A stretch of 64,000 nucleotides of DNA from Mucilaginibacter sp. (GTDB taxonomy: Bacteria > Bacteroidota > Bacteroidia > Sphingobacteriales > Sphingobacteriaceae). A program made the translations under genes and the position numbers. Shown here piece by piece: positions 49,236-58,998 of this stretch. Positions within the stretch are counted from its first letter, which is position 1, and each line of letters begins with the position of its first letter. Location of the stretch: contig NZ_JANYGH010000026.1 in the NCBI RefSeq assembly GCF_025362475.1, positions 1-64,000 of the forward strand, given 5' to 3'. The notes below the pieces were generated by a model. It did not search any database and was not told where the DNA came from. It saw nothing but the letters and a program-made list of their open reading frames with translations.

Positions 49236-49272
49236 GTGGGCTACTTTTTTAATCAATTAGTGGCCCATTTTT
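49236..49272 (+). terminator. Intrinsic terminator at the end of the capsule locus
   Basis: TGGGCTAC and GTGGCCCA pair (7 canonical pairs and one G-U) across a 15-base loop and are followed by T-rich sequence, 18 bases after the preceding stop. The rest of the gap to 49541 is AT-rich, and nothing else was recognised in it. Confidence 0.65.
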
Positions 49273-49541
49273 ATTTTACGCCTTTTTTGCTAACCTAACT
49301 TCTTTAAATCCTATACTCCCTGTATCTCCGGGGATAAAAATGAGCTTATGCTAATTGATCTTATATTTGGGTACTTTCGTTTACTCATTTACCTGAGGTG
49401 GCTCATGATTGGTAAGCTTTAAATTCTGCCCATGGTAAAATAACTTCACTCATCCCCAAATACCCGCACTCCTGTATTTTCTCTTTATATTACCAAATAG
49501 ATTTTGTTGGTTTGTTTTGTTAATCAAGCATACAGTTAAAA

Positions 49542-50624
49542 TTGAAACCGAATAAAAACATATCGCTTTACTGGAAATGTCAATTACTTGGCTGGTCGTT
49601 GGCTGGGTTGTTCTGGGCTTTTTCTGCGTGGATGCAGGTACAGAATACCCCACAACACCGGGGCTTTAGTTTTCAATTGGCACTCCTTCATTTTATATTG
49701 GATATTGTTATTGGGATAGCAGTTACGCATGCTTATTATCTATTTGCTCACAAGCTTAATTGGGTAGGGTTGAAGTTAAAAAGTATGCCCGCAAAGCTTA
49801 TTTTGGCGGTGTTTGTTATGGGGCTGGTATATATGTTCCTGGTGATAATTAAGTTGTATGTGCTTCGCAATTATTTTAGCTATAGTTTTAATGAAACTTT
49901 TTTGGGCTTTTTTGCGCAAAACTACCTCATCGTTTTGGCAAGTGGTATCAGGCTAATGGCAATTTGGGTGTTAGCATTTCACCTTTACCATTATGCCGTA
50001 ATGGAAATTGATACCGCGAAAAAATATGCCCGACTGGAGGTTGTGGCGCGCGAAGCTCAATTACAGCAGCTGGCAGCACAGCTTAATCCACATTTCTTTT
50101 TCAACTCGCTCAATAGTGTTAAAGCACTCATTAGTACCAACCCGGTAAAAGCCCGGAGAGCGATAGACCTGCTGTCAGATCTGTTACGCAATTCATTGTA
50201 TAGGCAAAATACCGATCTTATCTCTTTACATGATGAAATGAGTTTGGTAAACGACTATCTTGAACTGGAGAAGATCCGTTTTGAAGAACGGTTGCAGTTC
50301 ACTATCACTATTGACGAATTTCCGGATACCTGTTCAATACTTCCCTTAAGCGTTCAAACTTTGGCAGAGAATGCCATAAAACACGGTATCGCTCTTCAAA
50401 AAGATGGCGGCCGAATTATTATTGCCATAAAAAGACAGGAGGGGTGTATTAGGATAAGCGTCCAAAGTCCCGGGAGGTTAAACAGTACTGTGGAAACCAA
50501 TGGACTTGGGTTGAAAAATCTTAAAGAACGTTTACAGCTGCAATATTCAAACAAAGCATCGCTTAATTTAACAGAATTACCTGGCGATAGCGTTTTATCA
50601 ACCATCACAATTCCGCTGTCATGA
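49542..50624 (+). CDS. LytS-family sensor histidine kinase
   Basis: A 360-residue membrane sensor with four N-terminal membrane segments (about 12-30, 46-66, 85-105, 127-150). The His_kinase domain has phospho-acceptor His184 in QLNPHFFFNSLNS, the N-box LAENAIKHGI and GLGLKNLKERL. The start is TTG at 49542, as no in-frame ATG precedes the first membrane segment. It overlaps the response regulator by 4 bp and probably phosphorylates it. Confidence 0.92.
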   Translation: MKPNKNISLYWKCQLLGWSLAGLFWAFSAWMQVQNTPQHRGFSFQLALLHFILDIVIGIAVTHAYYLFAHKLNWVGLKLKSMPAKLILAVFVMGLVYMFLVIIKLYVLRNYFSYSFNETFLGFFAQNYLIVLASGIRLMAIWVLAFHLYHYAVMEIDTAKKYARLEVVAREAQLQQLAAQLNPHFFFNSLNSVKALISTNPVKARRAIDLLSDLLRNSLYRQNTDLISLHDEMSLVNDYLELEKIRFEERLQFTITIDEFPDTCSILPLSVQTLAENAIKHGIALQKDGGRIIIAIKRQEGCIRISVQSPGRLNSTVETNGLGLKNLKERLQLQYSNKASLNLTELPGDSVLSTITIPLS

Positions 50625-51319
50625 AAAAGATAAAAGTGATCATTGTGGATGATGAACGCCTGGCGCGTGATGAAATTAAACAGGCGCTGTTAAGCTACCC
50701 TGAAATAGAGGTTTTGGGTGAAGCCGGGAATGCCGACGATGCTAAACTTCTTATAGAAAAAAACAATCCGCAGCTGATATTCCTGGATGTACAAATGCCC
50801 GGAGCATCAGGGTTCGATTTGCTCGAAATGTTGGATAATGTACCGGAGGTTATTTTTACCACCGCTTTTGATCAATACGCGGTTAAAGCATTCGATACAA
50901 ATGCGCTTGACTACCTGGTAAAGCCAATCCGTGAGGAGCGTTTTGCAAAGGCCATGCAAAAGGTAAAGGATAGGTTGAGCGCAGAACCGGTCAATCAGCA
51001 GATATTTATTAAAGACGGCAACAAGTGTTACTTTGTTTATCCGGCAGATATTTACCTCATTGAATCGTTGGATAATTACGCGGTGTTGTATTTTGGCAGT
51101 AACAAGGCTTTTCTGAAGCGTTCACTCAATCAGCTGGAAGATAAGCTGGACCCGGCGATGTTCTTCCGGATAAACCGCGCACAAATCATCAACACAGCAT
51201 TTATCGCTCAGGTTAACAGGTTGCCCGGTGGTAAGTTAAATATAAAGTTAAAAACAGGCCAATTGCTGGAGGTGTCCGACAGGCAATCAGTAAAATTTAA
51301 AACTTTGAACAGGCTGTAG
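50621..51319 (+). CDS. LytTR-family response regulator
   Basis: A 232-residue DNA-binding regulator. Receiver domain with phospho-acceptor Asp56 (LIFLDVQMPG), acidic pair DDE (10-12) and Lys in YLVKPI, followed by a LytTR domain (about 135-232; YLIESLDNYAVLYF, FFRINRAQIIN). It is the cognate partner of the LytS-type kinase. The target genes are not evident; the capsule locus just upstream is one possibility. Confidence 0.94.
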   Translation: MKKIKVIIVDDERLARDEIKQALLSYPEIEVLGEAGNADDAKLLIEKNNPQLIFLDVQMPGASGFDLLEMLDNVPEVIFTTAFDQYAVKAFDTNALDYLVKPIREERFAKAMQKVKDRLSAEPVNQQIFIKDGNKCYFVYPADIYLIESLDNYAVLYFGSNKAFLKRSLNQLEDKLDPAMFFRINRAQIINTAFIAQVNRLPGGKLNIKLKTGQLLEVSDRQSVKFKTLNRL

Positions 51320-51457
51320 AAAAGCGGCAAGCCTAAGGCCGAAAGCTTTGTAGGTGTATAAATTAAATAAATAATCAACATAAGAATGCCAGGTAGCATG
51401 AAAGCAAATTCGTAAACTTTCTGTTTTAAGCCCTCGGCTTTAGCTAAAAAAAATATC

Positions 51458-53185
51458 ATGAAAAAATTAATGCTGTTGCTGGCTTTTATAAGCCGGTGTG
51501 TAACTCTTTTTGCCCAAAATGTACCGCAGGCTGATAGCCAACGGTATATTATTAACGATAGCGTATTTATTAAAACGCTGCAAGGGCATACGCTTTCGGC
51601 AGTGGTGGTGCGCAAGCGCGATGTGATTGGTAAGCAGCCTGCCGCTTTGTTTGTGTTCATTTATTCGGACACTAAAAGAAGCTTGACCGAAGCCAAATAT
51701 GCCGCCGACCATGGGTACGTAGGCATTGTGGCCGATGTACGCGGTAAACGCCTAAGTCCCGAAGAAGTGGCTCCCTACGAGCACGATGCCGAAGATGTTT
51801 ATGAAGTAATTGACTGGGTAAGCAAACAACCCTGGAGCAATGGAAAGGTTGGCATGTATGGTGGCAGTTATTCGGGTTTTGCGCAATGGGCTGGGTTGAA
51901 ATATAAAGTTCACCCCGCGCTTAAAACTATTGTGCCCTATGTTTCGGCTATACCGGGTATGGGGCTGCCGATGGAGAATAATGTGTTCCTGAATGCTAAT
52001 TATGGCTGGGCGTTCTACGTTACTAATAGCAAATATCTGGATACCGCTACCTATAACAACCGGCAGCGCTGGGACGATCTGAATGATAACTGGTATAATA
52101 GTGGTGCATCATACCGTAAAATTGATAGTGTTGACCATGCACCCAACAAATGGCTGCAACGCTGGCTACGGCATCCCGGTTTTGATAAATACTGGCAATC
52201 TATGATCCCTTTTGGAAAAGAATATGCTAAGATCAACATCCCGGTGCTGGCTTTTGATGGATATTATGATGACGGGCAGACATCGGGCCTTTACTATCTG
52301 CAGCAATTGGCTAAATATAACCCCAGGGCCAATTATTATTTGGTACTGGGCCCATACGATCATTTTGGTGCGCAAAGGGGAGGGGAAGCCAATCTGCGTG
52401 ATTATAAGGTTGATTCTGTGGCGCTCATCAACACCAAAGAGATCACCTTTCAATGGTTTGATTATATCATGAAAAATGGTAAAAAGCCTGCCATAATCAA
52501 AGACCGGATCAATTACGAAGTAATGGGTGCCAACCGATGGGATCATGCGCCATCGTTGGAGAAGATGCATCAAAGTATGTTGAAGCTATACCTCAGCAAT
52601 GTTAAAAAGGACGATCAGTTTAAACTTTCGGCACAAAAACCGGCACAATTGGCTTGCCTTGAACAGGAAGTTGATTTTGCCGACCGCAAAAGCATGAATA
52701 GTTTCGCCTATCCATATCCCATTATCCAAAAAGATATTTACAGTAACGGATTTACATTCATAAGTGATAGTTTAAAGCAGCCTCTTATAATTAATGGTGC
52801 ATTTATTGGTCAGCTCACTGTTGCTATCAATAAAAAAGACTTTGATTATAGCGTAGTACTGTATGAAATGATGCCCAACGGTGAGTATTTTGAGCTTAGC
52901 TATTATGTTGGCCGGGCAAGTTATGCCTGGGATATCACCAATCGTAAACTATTACAACCGGGAAAAATGACGGCTATCCCGTTTTCAAACACCAAGGTGC
53001 TGAGCCGCCAGTTGCGCAAAGGCAGTCGGCTATTGGTTGTTGTCAACGTAAATAAAAATCGCTTTTGCCAAATCAATTATGGTACCGGGAAAGATGTTAG
53101 TGATGAAAGCATTGCCGATGCCAAAATACCTTTAAAAGTGAAGTGGTATAACAGTAGTTATGTAGAGGTACCGGTGTCAAAGTGA
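51458..53185 (+). CDS. Secreted S15-type (CocE/NonD) hydrolase or X-Pro dipeptidyl-peptidase
   Basis: A 575-residue exported alpha/beta hydrolase (signal peptide to about residue 20). Nucleophile Ser137 lies in MYGGSYSGF, the catalytic His probably in LGPYDHFGAQ, and the acidic residue in FDGYYDDGQ. The C-terminal third is a jelly-roll PepX_C-like domain. It could be a peptidase, cocaine-esterase-like esterase or acylase; the sequence alone does not decide. Confidence 0.88.
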   Translation: MKKLMLLLAFISRCVTLFAQNVPQADSQRYIINDSVFIKTLQGHTLSAVVVRKRDVIGKQPAALFVFIYSDTKRSLTEAKYAADHGYVGIVADVRGKRLSPEEVAPYEHDAEDVYEVIDWVSKQPWSNGKVGMYGGSYSGFAQWAGLKYKVHPALKTIVPYVSAIPGMGLPMENNVFLNANYGWAFYVTNSKYLDTATYNNRQRWDDLNDNWYNSGASYRKIDSVDHAPNKWLQRWLRHPGFDKYWQSMIPFGKEYAKINIPVLAFDGYYDDGQTSGLYYLQQLAKYNPRANYYLVLGPYDHFGAQRGGEANLRDYKVDSVALINTKEITFQWFDYIMKNGKKPAIIKDRINYEVMGANRWDHAPSLEKMHQSMLKLYLSNVKKDDQFKLSAQKPAQLACLEQEVDFADRKSMNSFAYPYPIIQKDIYSNGFTFISDSLKQPLIINGAFIGQLTVAINKKDFDYSVVLYEMMPNGEYFELSYYVGRASYAWDITNRKLLQPGKMTAIPFSNTKVLSRQLRKGSRLLVVVNVNKNRFCQINYGTGKDVSDESIADAKIPLKVKWYNSSYVEVPVSK

Positions 53186-53339
53186 TAAGAAAGGAAATAT
53201 AAAGCAAAGGAATTGCGATGATGTGTTAGATGTGGGGGTTAAACGATTTTGTGAAAAAATAATTGCCAATATTGTTTCCTTTTCAAAACAAGACGCCATT
53301 TACCTGTGTTCACTTACTACCTGCTTAACACATTTTATT

Positions 53340-54371
53340 ATGGATAATTCAACACTGAAAAGTATCGCGCAGCGATTGATGGCCGATAATAAAGGCCTGC
53401 TGGCGATGGATGAAAGCATCCCCACCTGTAACAAACGATTTGCTGAATTAGGGATACCTCAAACCGAGGAATACCGGCGTAAGTACCGGGATCTTATTGT
53501 AAACACGCAGGGATTGGGCGAGTATTTAAGTGGGGCAATCCTGTTTGATGAAACCATTAAGCAAAGCACAACTGATGGTACGCTGTTTATTGATATTTTA
53601 AAACGGAACGGGATTATTCCGGGTATTAAAGTTGATGAAGGCGCCATACCAATGGCGGGTTTCCCGGGAGAAAAAATAACCGAGGGTTTGGATGGCTTGC
53701 ACGAAAGGTTAAAAGCTTATTACGATATGGGGGCCCGCTTTGCTAAATGGAGGGCAGTTATTACCATAGGCGATGATATACCTTCTACGGCGTGCATTAA
53801 GGCAAATGCTTATACCCTGGCACGTTATGCAATTCTTTGCCAGGAAACTGGTTTGGTACCCATTGTTGAACCAGAGGTGGTGATGAATGGTAATCATTCA
53901 TTAGCGCAATGTGCTTCTGTAACCACCGAGGTGCTGCATGCTGTTTTCAATGCATTATACCAGCAGCGTGTTGAGCTGGAAGGTATGATCCTGAAACCCA
54001 ACATGATTTTGCCCGGTGAAGACAGTACCGAAAAGCCAAGCTTGGATGAGGTTGCCGAAGCTACAATAAAATGTTTTTTAAGAACCGTGCCAGCCACGGT
54101 GCCGGGTATCGCGTTTTTATCTGGCGGCCAGTCTGCCCAATTGGCTTCAGAACGGCTGAACAGGATGCACACCCATTTTGGAGATATTATGCCTTGGGCG
54201 CTTACCTTTTCATTTTCAAGGGCAATACAACAGCCCGCACTGGAGTTGTGGCAGGGTAAAGACGAAAATATTGCAGCAGCGCAGCAGGCTTTGTTGCATC
54301 GTGCGGCCTGCAATAGTGCCGCTAAAATGGGGCAATATACAGCAGCAATGGAAACGGTGAGCCAGCCCTAA
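53340..54371 (+). CDS. Fructose-bisphosphate aldolase, class I
   Basis: A 343-residue Schiff-base aldolase of glycolysis and gluconeogenesis. It opens LKSIAQRLMADNKGLLAMDES. FAKWRAVI and GMILKPNMILPG carry the active-site lysines, and FLSGGQSAQLA binds phosphate. The ATG at 53340 matches the family N-terminus; a frame start 39 codons earlier adds unrelated sequence. Its TAA overlaps the TAG of the converging gene (54368-54371). Confidence 0.94.
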   Translation: MDNSTLKSIAQRLMADNKGLLAMDESIPTCNKRFAELGIPQTEEYRRKYRDLIVNTQGLGEYLSGAILFDETIKQSTTDGTLFIDILKRNGIIPGIKVDEGAIPMAGFPGEKITEGLDGLHERLKAYYDMGARFAKWRAVITIGDDIPSTACIKANAYTLARYAILCQETGLVPIVEPEVVMNGNHSLAQCASVTTEVLHAVFNALYQQRVELEGMILKPNMILPGEDSTEKPSLDEVAEATIKCFLRTVPATVPGIAFLSGGQSAQLASERLNRMHTHFGDIMPWALTFSFSRAIQQPALELWQGKDENIAAAQQALLHRAACNSAAKMGQYTAAMETVSQP

Positions 54372-54775
54372 ATCGCTCTCATTTTATTGCCTTTGGGTTC
54401 GTGCGTAACTTCGGCAAGTCCCAAAGCCTCCATCAATGGCGGAATGTACATGCCGAAACGTCCGCGGAGGCCCTTCTTTAATCCATACCAGCCGCCCACG
54501 GGGTTTGTTTCTGAGCGGCCCCAGGCTTCTACTGTGCCTTCTTTGGCGGGCTTTTGCTCATCGGCGCTGCCAAGTTCCATCCAATCGCCATGAGATTTTA
54601 ACATGGAGTGAAGGTCATGAAGGCATTGATAATCATAATGCAAAACAGTTTTGCCAACAGTACACACCAAAATTTCTTTGCCATCTTTTACATCGGTGTG
54701 CATAGTAAACGCCGATGATAAAGGAGGCGTTTTTAATGCCAGGGGATTTTCCTTTGTGCCGATTTGATCTTTCAT
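54368..54775 (-). CDS. Conserved hypothetical protein
   Basis: A 135-residue cytoplasmic protein with the segments KTPPLSSAFTMHTDVKDG, GDWMELGSADEQKPA and GRFGMYIPPLMEALGLAEV. I recognise the pattern as a conserved small protein but know no function. No signal peptide or membrane segment. It converges on the aldolase gene, the two stop codons sharing the bases CTAA. Confidence 0.7.
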   Translation of the reverse strand: MKDQIGTKENPLALKTPPLSSAFTMHTDVKDGKEILVCTVGKTVLHYDYQCLHDLHSMLKSHGDWMELGSADEQKPAKEGTVEAWGRSETNPVGGWYGLKKGLRGRFGMYIPPLMEALGLAEVTHEPKGNKMRAI

Positions 54776-55080
54776 ATTTTACTGATTAACTCATTAAGCT
54801 GTTGCTATAAATATACTTTTTTTAATAAAGAAATCTTCAAATGATAAAAGGTTTTACTGGCGAATTTAAAGTGTTGTTTTAACACATAAGGAGGCTGTTA
54901 ATGGACTATTCAACTATCAAAAAAAATAAAATTGTGTGATTTTGGCATAATGATATGTACAATTCTCAATTTGTAATGAATGATCACTTTTACAATTTTA
55001 TTTATCTATAATAGTACTGCATATAGCTGGTAATATGTTTGTGTTTATGTATTATCCAAGTGCAAACCAATTATAAATTT
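54776..55080 (+). other. Non-coding region before the AraC regulator
   Basis: About 305 bp, AT-rich. A TATGTTTG element at 55034-55041 fits the -7 box 39 bases before the preferred ATG. A possible TTG start at 55039 lies inside this element, which argues against the longer reading frame. Confidence 0.45.
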
Positions 55081-55983
55081 ATGAGTAACGGCTTTAAAAG
55101 ACGAGATGGCTTTATTGGAGAAAAGCTGATAAATATTCCTTTAAAAGTATTGGATGATGCCAAGACTAAAGAGCCAGAACTTTTCCCGGTTTACATTACC
55201 CAAATTGGCTATTTCCCAAAAGCAAGTTTTCATTACCGCGAACGCCGTAAAGGATGTGAGGATAATATACTAATTTATTGCCTGCAGGGGAAAGGGCATT
55301 ATATACTGGATGATAAACGGTACGAGGTAAACAGTAATCAGTTTGTTATTATTCCGGCTACGGATAAGTATATGCGCTATTGGGCTGATAATGAGGATCC
55401 ATGGACAATTTATTGGGTGCATTACACCGGGGCTGGTATTGATGCTTTTAACCGGGCACTCAACCTCTGCATTACAAACGGGCCCTTATTGATCCCTTTT
55501 AATGAGAAAGCATTAGAAATTTGGCAATACATATATCAAACCCTTGAAATGGGTTACAGCATTGAAAACTTGTGTAATGCCAATTTTTGCCTCTATCATT
55601 TTATTGCTACTTTTTTGTTTCCTCATCGTAAGATTAAAAATAATACAGAAAGTGGGGAGGATGTTATTACCAAAACCATTCACCGTATGCGCAATAACAT
55701 TGATAAAAAATTTACTGTGGAGGAGATGGCTGCAAGTCATAGTTTATCGGTATCGCACTTTTCAAACCTTTTTCGTAAAGCCACCGGAATGCCGCCTATT
55801 GATTATTTTATCCATATTAAAATGCAAAAAGCCTGCCAGTTGTTATACACAAATGGCGATAAGATAAGAGATATAGCTACAGGGCTGGGCTATGATGATC
55901 CGTATTACTTTTCGCGCATTTTTAAAAAATACATCGGCTCATCGCCAGAACAGTACAGGTTAAATGTTAAAAATATAAGTTGA
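55081..55983 (+). CDS. AraC-family transcriptional regulator
   Basis: A 300-residue regulator. The N-terminal cupin-type effector domain (about 20-160; YCLQGKGHYILDDKRYEV) resembles sugar-sensing AraC proteins. The C-terminal tandem helix-turn-helix (about 205-295) carries FTVEEMAASHSLSVSHFSNLF and IATGLGYDDPYYFSRIFKK. No glycan genes adjoin it, so its targets are unknown; it may act on ccmEF or a distant locus. Confidence 0.92.
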   Translation: MSNGFKRRDGFIGEKLINIPLKVLDDAKTKEPELFPVYITQIGYFPKASFHYRERRKGCEDNILIYCLQGKGHYILDDKRYEVNSNQFVIIPATDKYMRYWADNEDPWTIYWVHYTGAGIDAFNRALNLCITNGPLLIPFNEKALEIWQYIYQTLEMGYSIENLCNANFCLYHFIATFLFPHRKIKNNTESGEDVITKTIHRMRNNIDKKFTVEEMAASHSLSVSHFSNLFRKATGMPPIDYFIHIKMQKACQLLYTNGDKIRDIATGLGYDDPYYFSRIFKKYIGSSPEQYRLNVKNIS

Positions 55984-56104
55984 TTAACTTTATTTCAAAC
56001 AATTTGTTAAGAATGGTTCTAAATAAAACATATCACTTGTAATAAACATTATTAGCTATCTGTTTTGTATTTTTGCATTTGTATTAATTTTATATAAACC
56101 GCAA

Positions 56105-56515
56105 ATGAAAAAAAGTTCAATTTTTGGCCTTGTTGTTATAGCCATTGCTATAGCGGTTATCATTAGTGTATACTCCAATTCAAGCACTTATGGTTCTTTT
56201 GGCGATGCCACAAAAACCAACAGCGAATTGCATATTGTAGGGCACCTCAATAAATCAAAAGAGTTGTTTTACGATGCCACTAAGGATGCCAATTACTTTT
56301 CGTTTTACATGAAGGATAATAAGGGAGAGGAACGTAAAGTTATTTTTACAGGTACCAAGCCCGAAGATTTTGAACGGAGCGAGCAGCTGGTGCTTACCGG
56401 TGCCATGGTTGGCAACGAGTTTCACGCATCAAAGATCCTGATGAAATGCCCGTCAAAATACACCCAGGATAAAATAGAAGTTACAGAAGTTAAGGCCAAA
56501 CAGGCCAGTATATAA
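56105..56515 (+). CDS. ccmE: Cytochrome c maturation haem chaperone CcmE
   Basis: A 136-residue membrane-anchored OB-fold protein (N-terminal helix about 7-24) that receives haem from CcmC and delivers it to CcmF. The classic haem-binding HxxxY reads CPSKY here (Cys115, Tyr119), so the haem-attaching residue would be cysteine. CxxxY variants are known from some archaea and Desulfovibrio. It sits 10 bp before ccmF. Confidence 0.9.
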   Translation: MKKSSIFGLVVIAIAIAVIISVYSNSSTYGSFGDATKTNSELHIVGHLNKSKELFYDATKDANYFSFYMKDNKGEERKVIFTGTKPEDFERSEQLVLTGAMVGNEFHASKILMKCPSKYTQDKIEVTEVKAKQASI

Positions 56516-56525
56516 AACCATTTTA

Positions 56526-58988
56526 ATGGATACAGTTTTTAAAGGTGAACACCTTTTACCGGGCCAGATTGGTCAATTTTTTATCGTTCTTTCTTTCGGA
56601 GCCGCACTTTTATCTTGCATCAGTTATTACTTTGCTACTACCGAAGATGCCGGGAAACTGGATAGCGTTTGGAAAAAACTTGGCCGCATAGGCTTTTTTA
56701 TTAATGCAGCTTCTATTTTAGGGATAGGCTCCTGCCTGTTTTTCCTTATCTACAAGCACTATTTTGAGTACCATTACTCCTGGGCTTATACCTCACGCTC
56801 ATTGCCTTATTATTATATCATATCTGCCTTTTGGAATGGGCAGGAGGGTGGCTTTTTGCTTTGGTTATTTTGGCAGGCCTTTTTAGGCGTTATACTTATC
56901 TTCAGGGCCAAATCATGGGAAGGGCCGGTTATGACAGTTGTGGCGCTATCGCAGGTAATGCTGGCCACAATGATTTTGGGTGTTGAAATACTGGGCCAGC
57001 GAATAGGTAGTTCGCCATTCTTGCTGCTGAGGCAATCAATGGAAGCTCCCATTTTCTCAAACCCTAATTACCTTGAGTTTATAAAAGATGGGCAGGGCAT
57101 GGTGCCATCCCTGCAAAATTACTGGATGATCATTCACCCGCCAACGTTATTCCTGGGCTTTGCATCAATGGTAGTGCCGTTTGCCTATGCAATTGCAGGA
57201 TTATGGCAAAAGAAATATAAAGAATGGATTCAACCCGCTATACCTTATGCATTGTTTGCCTGTATGATACTGGGCACCGGTGTGGTAATGGGTTCGTTTT
57301 GGGCTTATGAGTCACTTAACTTTGGTGGTTTTTGGGCATGGGATCCGGTAGAGAATGCTTCTATTTTCCCCTGGATAACCCTTGTGGCCGCGGTTCACGT
57401 ACTTGTTGTTTATAAAAACACAGGCCATTCCTACTTTACAGCTACGTTTTTAGTTTTGATAAGCTTTGTGCTGGTTTGGTACTCATCGTTCCTTAACCGC
57501 AGCGGTATTTTGGGCGATACATCTGTACACTCATTTACCGATCTGGGTATGTTTTGGCAATTAGTGATAGGCATTATGTTATTCCTCGTACTATCGGTAG
57601 TGTTGCTGGTGCGCAGGTGGAAGGAACTGCCTATCACCAAAAAAGACGAAGAAACCTACAGCCGTGAATTCTGGATGTTTGTTGGCGCTGTATTTTTGGG
57701 CCTTTCGTGTTTCCATCTGTTGGTGGTAACCTCGGTACCGGTTTGGAACGCTATATTCCATACCAAAATGGCGCCGCCATCAGATATCAAAAACCATTAC
57801 AACGTTATCCAGTCGTCTTTTGTGTTTGTAATAACTTTGCTAACCGGCTTTACCCAGTTTTTAAAGTACAAAAAAACAGATGTTACCCGGTTTTTTATCA
57901 CCACCGGTATTTACCTGTTTTTTGCAGCTTTGGTTACAGCGCTTATCGTTTACGCTTCGGGCGTTTACAAACTTAATATTGTGTTTGTATTGGTAATGTG
58001 GGGTTCGGTTTATTCGGTAATAGCTAATGCTAAAGTATTGGCAGATGCCTTTAAAGGTAAGTTTAAACTGGCCGGATCTGCGGTTGCGCATATAGGTTTT
58101 GGCTTGCTGATGGTAGGCGCGCTAATATCTGCAGGTACCAGCACCGTAATATCTATAAACAATACCGGCGAAGGTTTTTCCCAGGATTTTGCCAAAGAGC
58201 AAAACCCACGTGAAAATATAACTGTGTATCGCAATCAGCCTCAAAAAATGGGCGATTATATGGTGACCTATATCGGCGATTCCATATCATCTCCCAATCA
58301 CTTTTTTAAGATCAACTATAAAAAGGTGGATGCCAGCGGTAAAGTAACTGAAGAGTTTACGTTGAAACCAAAGGTACAGGTAAATAAAGGCCAGCTGGCA
58401 TCTTCGCCGGATACAAGGCACTATTTACTGCATGACATGTATACGCACATCACCATGACTAATGCCATTACGGCAACAGAGGGTGGTAGCGAGAGCGCCG
58501 ACGCCGCTCATGATGCAGATAATGATGATAAGAACTATGATGCTCCTGTGGCTCATGATGTTGCACCGGGCGATACCATTAAATACCGTGACGGATATAT
58601 AGTACTAAAAGCCCTTAATAAAGAAGCCAAAGTGCAAAATATACCCCTTACCGATAGTGACGTAGCTATTGGCGCCGATCTTGAAATAGTATCTAATGGT
58701 AAAAAATATAGTGCAAGGCCGGTTTATATGATTAAAAACGGTAACGTATTTGATTTTGCCCGTAAAGTTGATGATGCAGGTTTAAAACTGCGTTTCAGCA
58801 AGGTAATACCCGAAACTAAAAAGGTACAGATCATTGTTTTTCAACAGCCGGAAAGCAAGAAGAAATTTGTGGTGATGAAAGCTATACAGTTTCCTTACAT
58901 CAACTTCTTTTGGGCCGGTACTATTATTATGGTGATAGGTTTCTTTTTATCCATACTTCGCAGAAACAAGGAATTGAAGACGGTTTAA
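56526..58988 (+). CDS. ccmF: Cytochrome c haem lyase CcmF
   Basis: An 820-residue polytopic protein that attaches haem to apocytochromes with CcmE. The WWD haem-handling signature GGFWAWDPVENASIFPW is intact, and MIIHPPTLFLG supplies a histidine ligand candidate. After the last core membrane segments is a long periplasmic region with an Asp/His-rich insert (near residues 650-680), then a final membrane helix (about 795-813). It forms an operon with ccmE; ccmABC are not in the window. Confidence 0.95.
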   Translation: MDTVFKGEHLLPGQIGQFFIVLSFGAALLSCISYYFATTEDAGKLDSVWKKLGRIGFFINAASILGIGSCLFFLIYKHYFEYHYSWAYTSRSLPYYYIISAFWNGQEGGFLLWLFWQAFLGVILIFRAKSWEGPVMTVVALSQVMLATMILGVEILGQRIGSSPFLLLRQSMEAPIFSNPNYLEFIKDGQGMVPSLQNYWMIIHPPTLFLGFASMVVPFAYAIAGLWQKKYKEWIQPAIPYALFACMILGTGVVMGSFWAYESLNFGGFWAWDPVENASIFPWITLVAAVHVLVVYKNTGHSYFTATFLVLISFVLVWYSSFLNRSGILGDTSVHSFTDLGMFWQLVIGIMLFLVLSVVLLVRRWKELPITKKDEETYSREFWMFVGAVFLGLSCFHLLVVTSVPVWNAIFHTKMAPPSDIKNHYNVIQSSFVFVITLLTGFTQFLKYKKTDVTRFFITTGIYLFFAALVTALIVYASGVYKLNIVFVLVMWGSVYSVIANAKVLADAFKGKFKLAGSAVAHIGFGLLMVGALISAGTSTVISINNTGEGFSQDFAKEQNPRENITVYRNQPQKMGDYMVTYIGDSISSPNHFFKINYKKVDASGKVTEEFTLKPKVQVNKGQLASSPDTRHYLLHDMYTHITMTNAITATEGGSESADAAHDADNDDKNYDAPVAHDVAPGDTIKYRDGYIVLKALNKEAKVQNIPLTDSDVAIGADLEIVSNGKKYSARPVYMIKNGNVFDFARKVDDAGLKLRFSKVIPETKKVQIIVFQQPESKKKFVVMKAIQFPYINFFWAGTIIMVIGFFLSILRRNKELKTV

Positions 58989-58998
58989 GTGTTATTGG

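Noticed and set aside
53223..53339. 39-codon N-terminal extension of the class I aldolase
   Set aside because: The family N-terminus begins at the ATG at 53340, and the extension looks like untranslated leader.
54891..54900. GAGGCTGTTA, resembling the start of the IS-end sequence
   Set aside because: Only about nine bases match the IS-end complement, too short to call a third copy.
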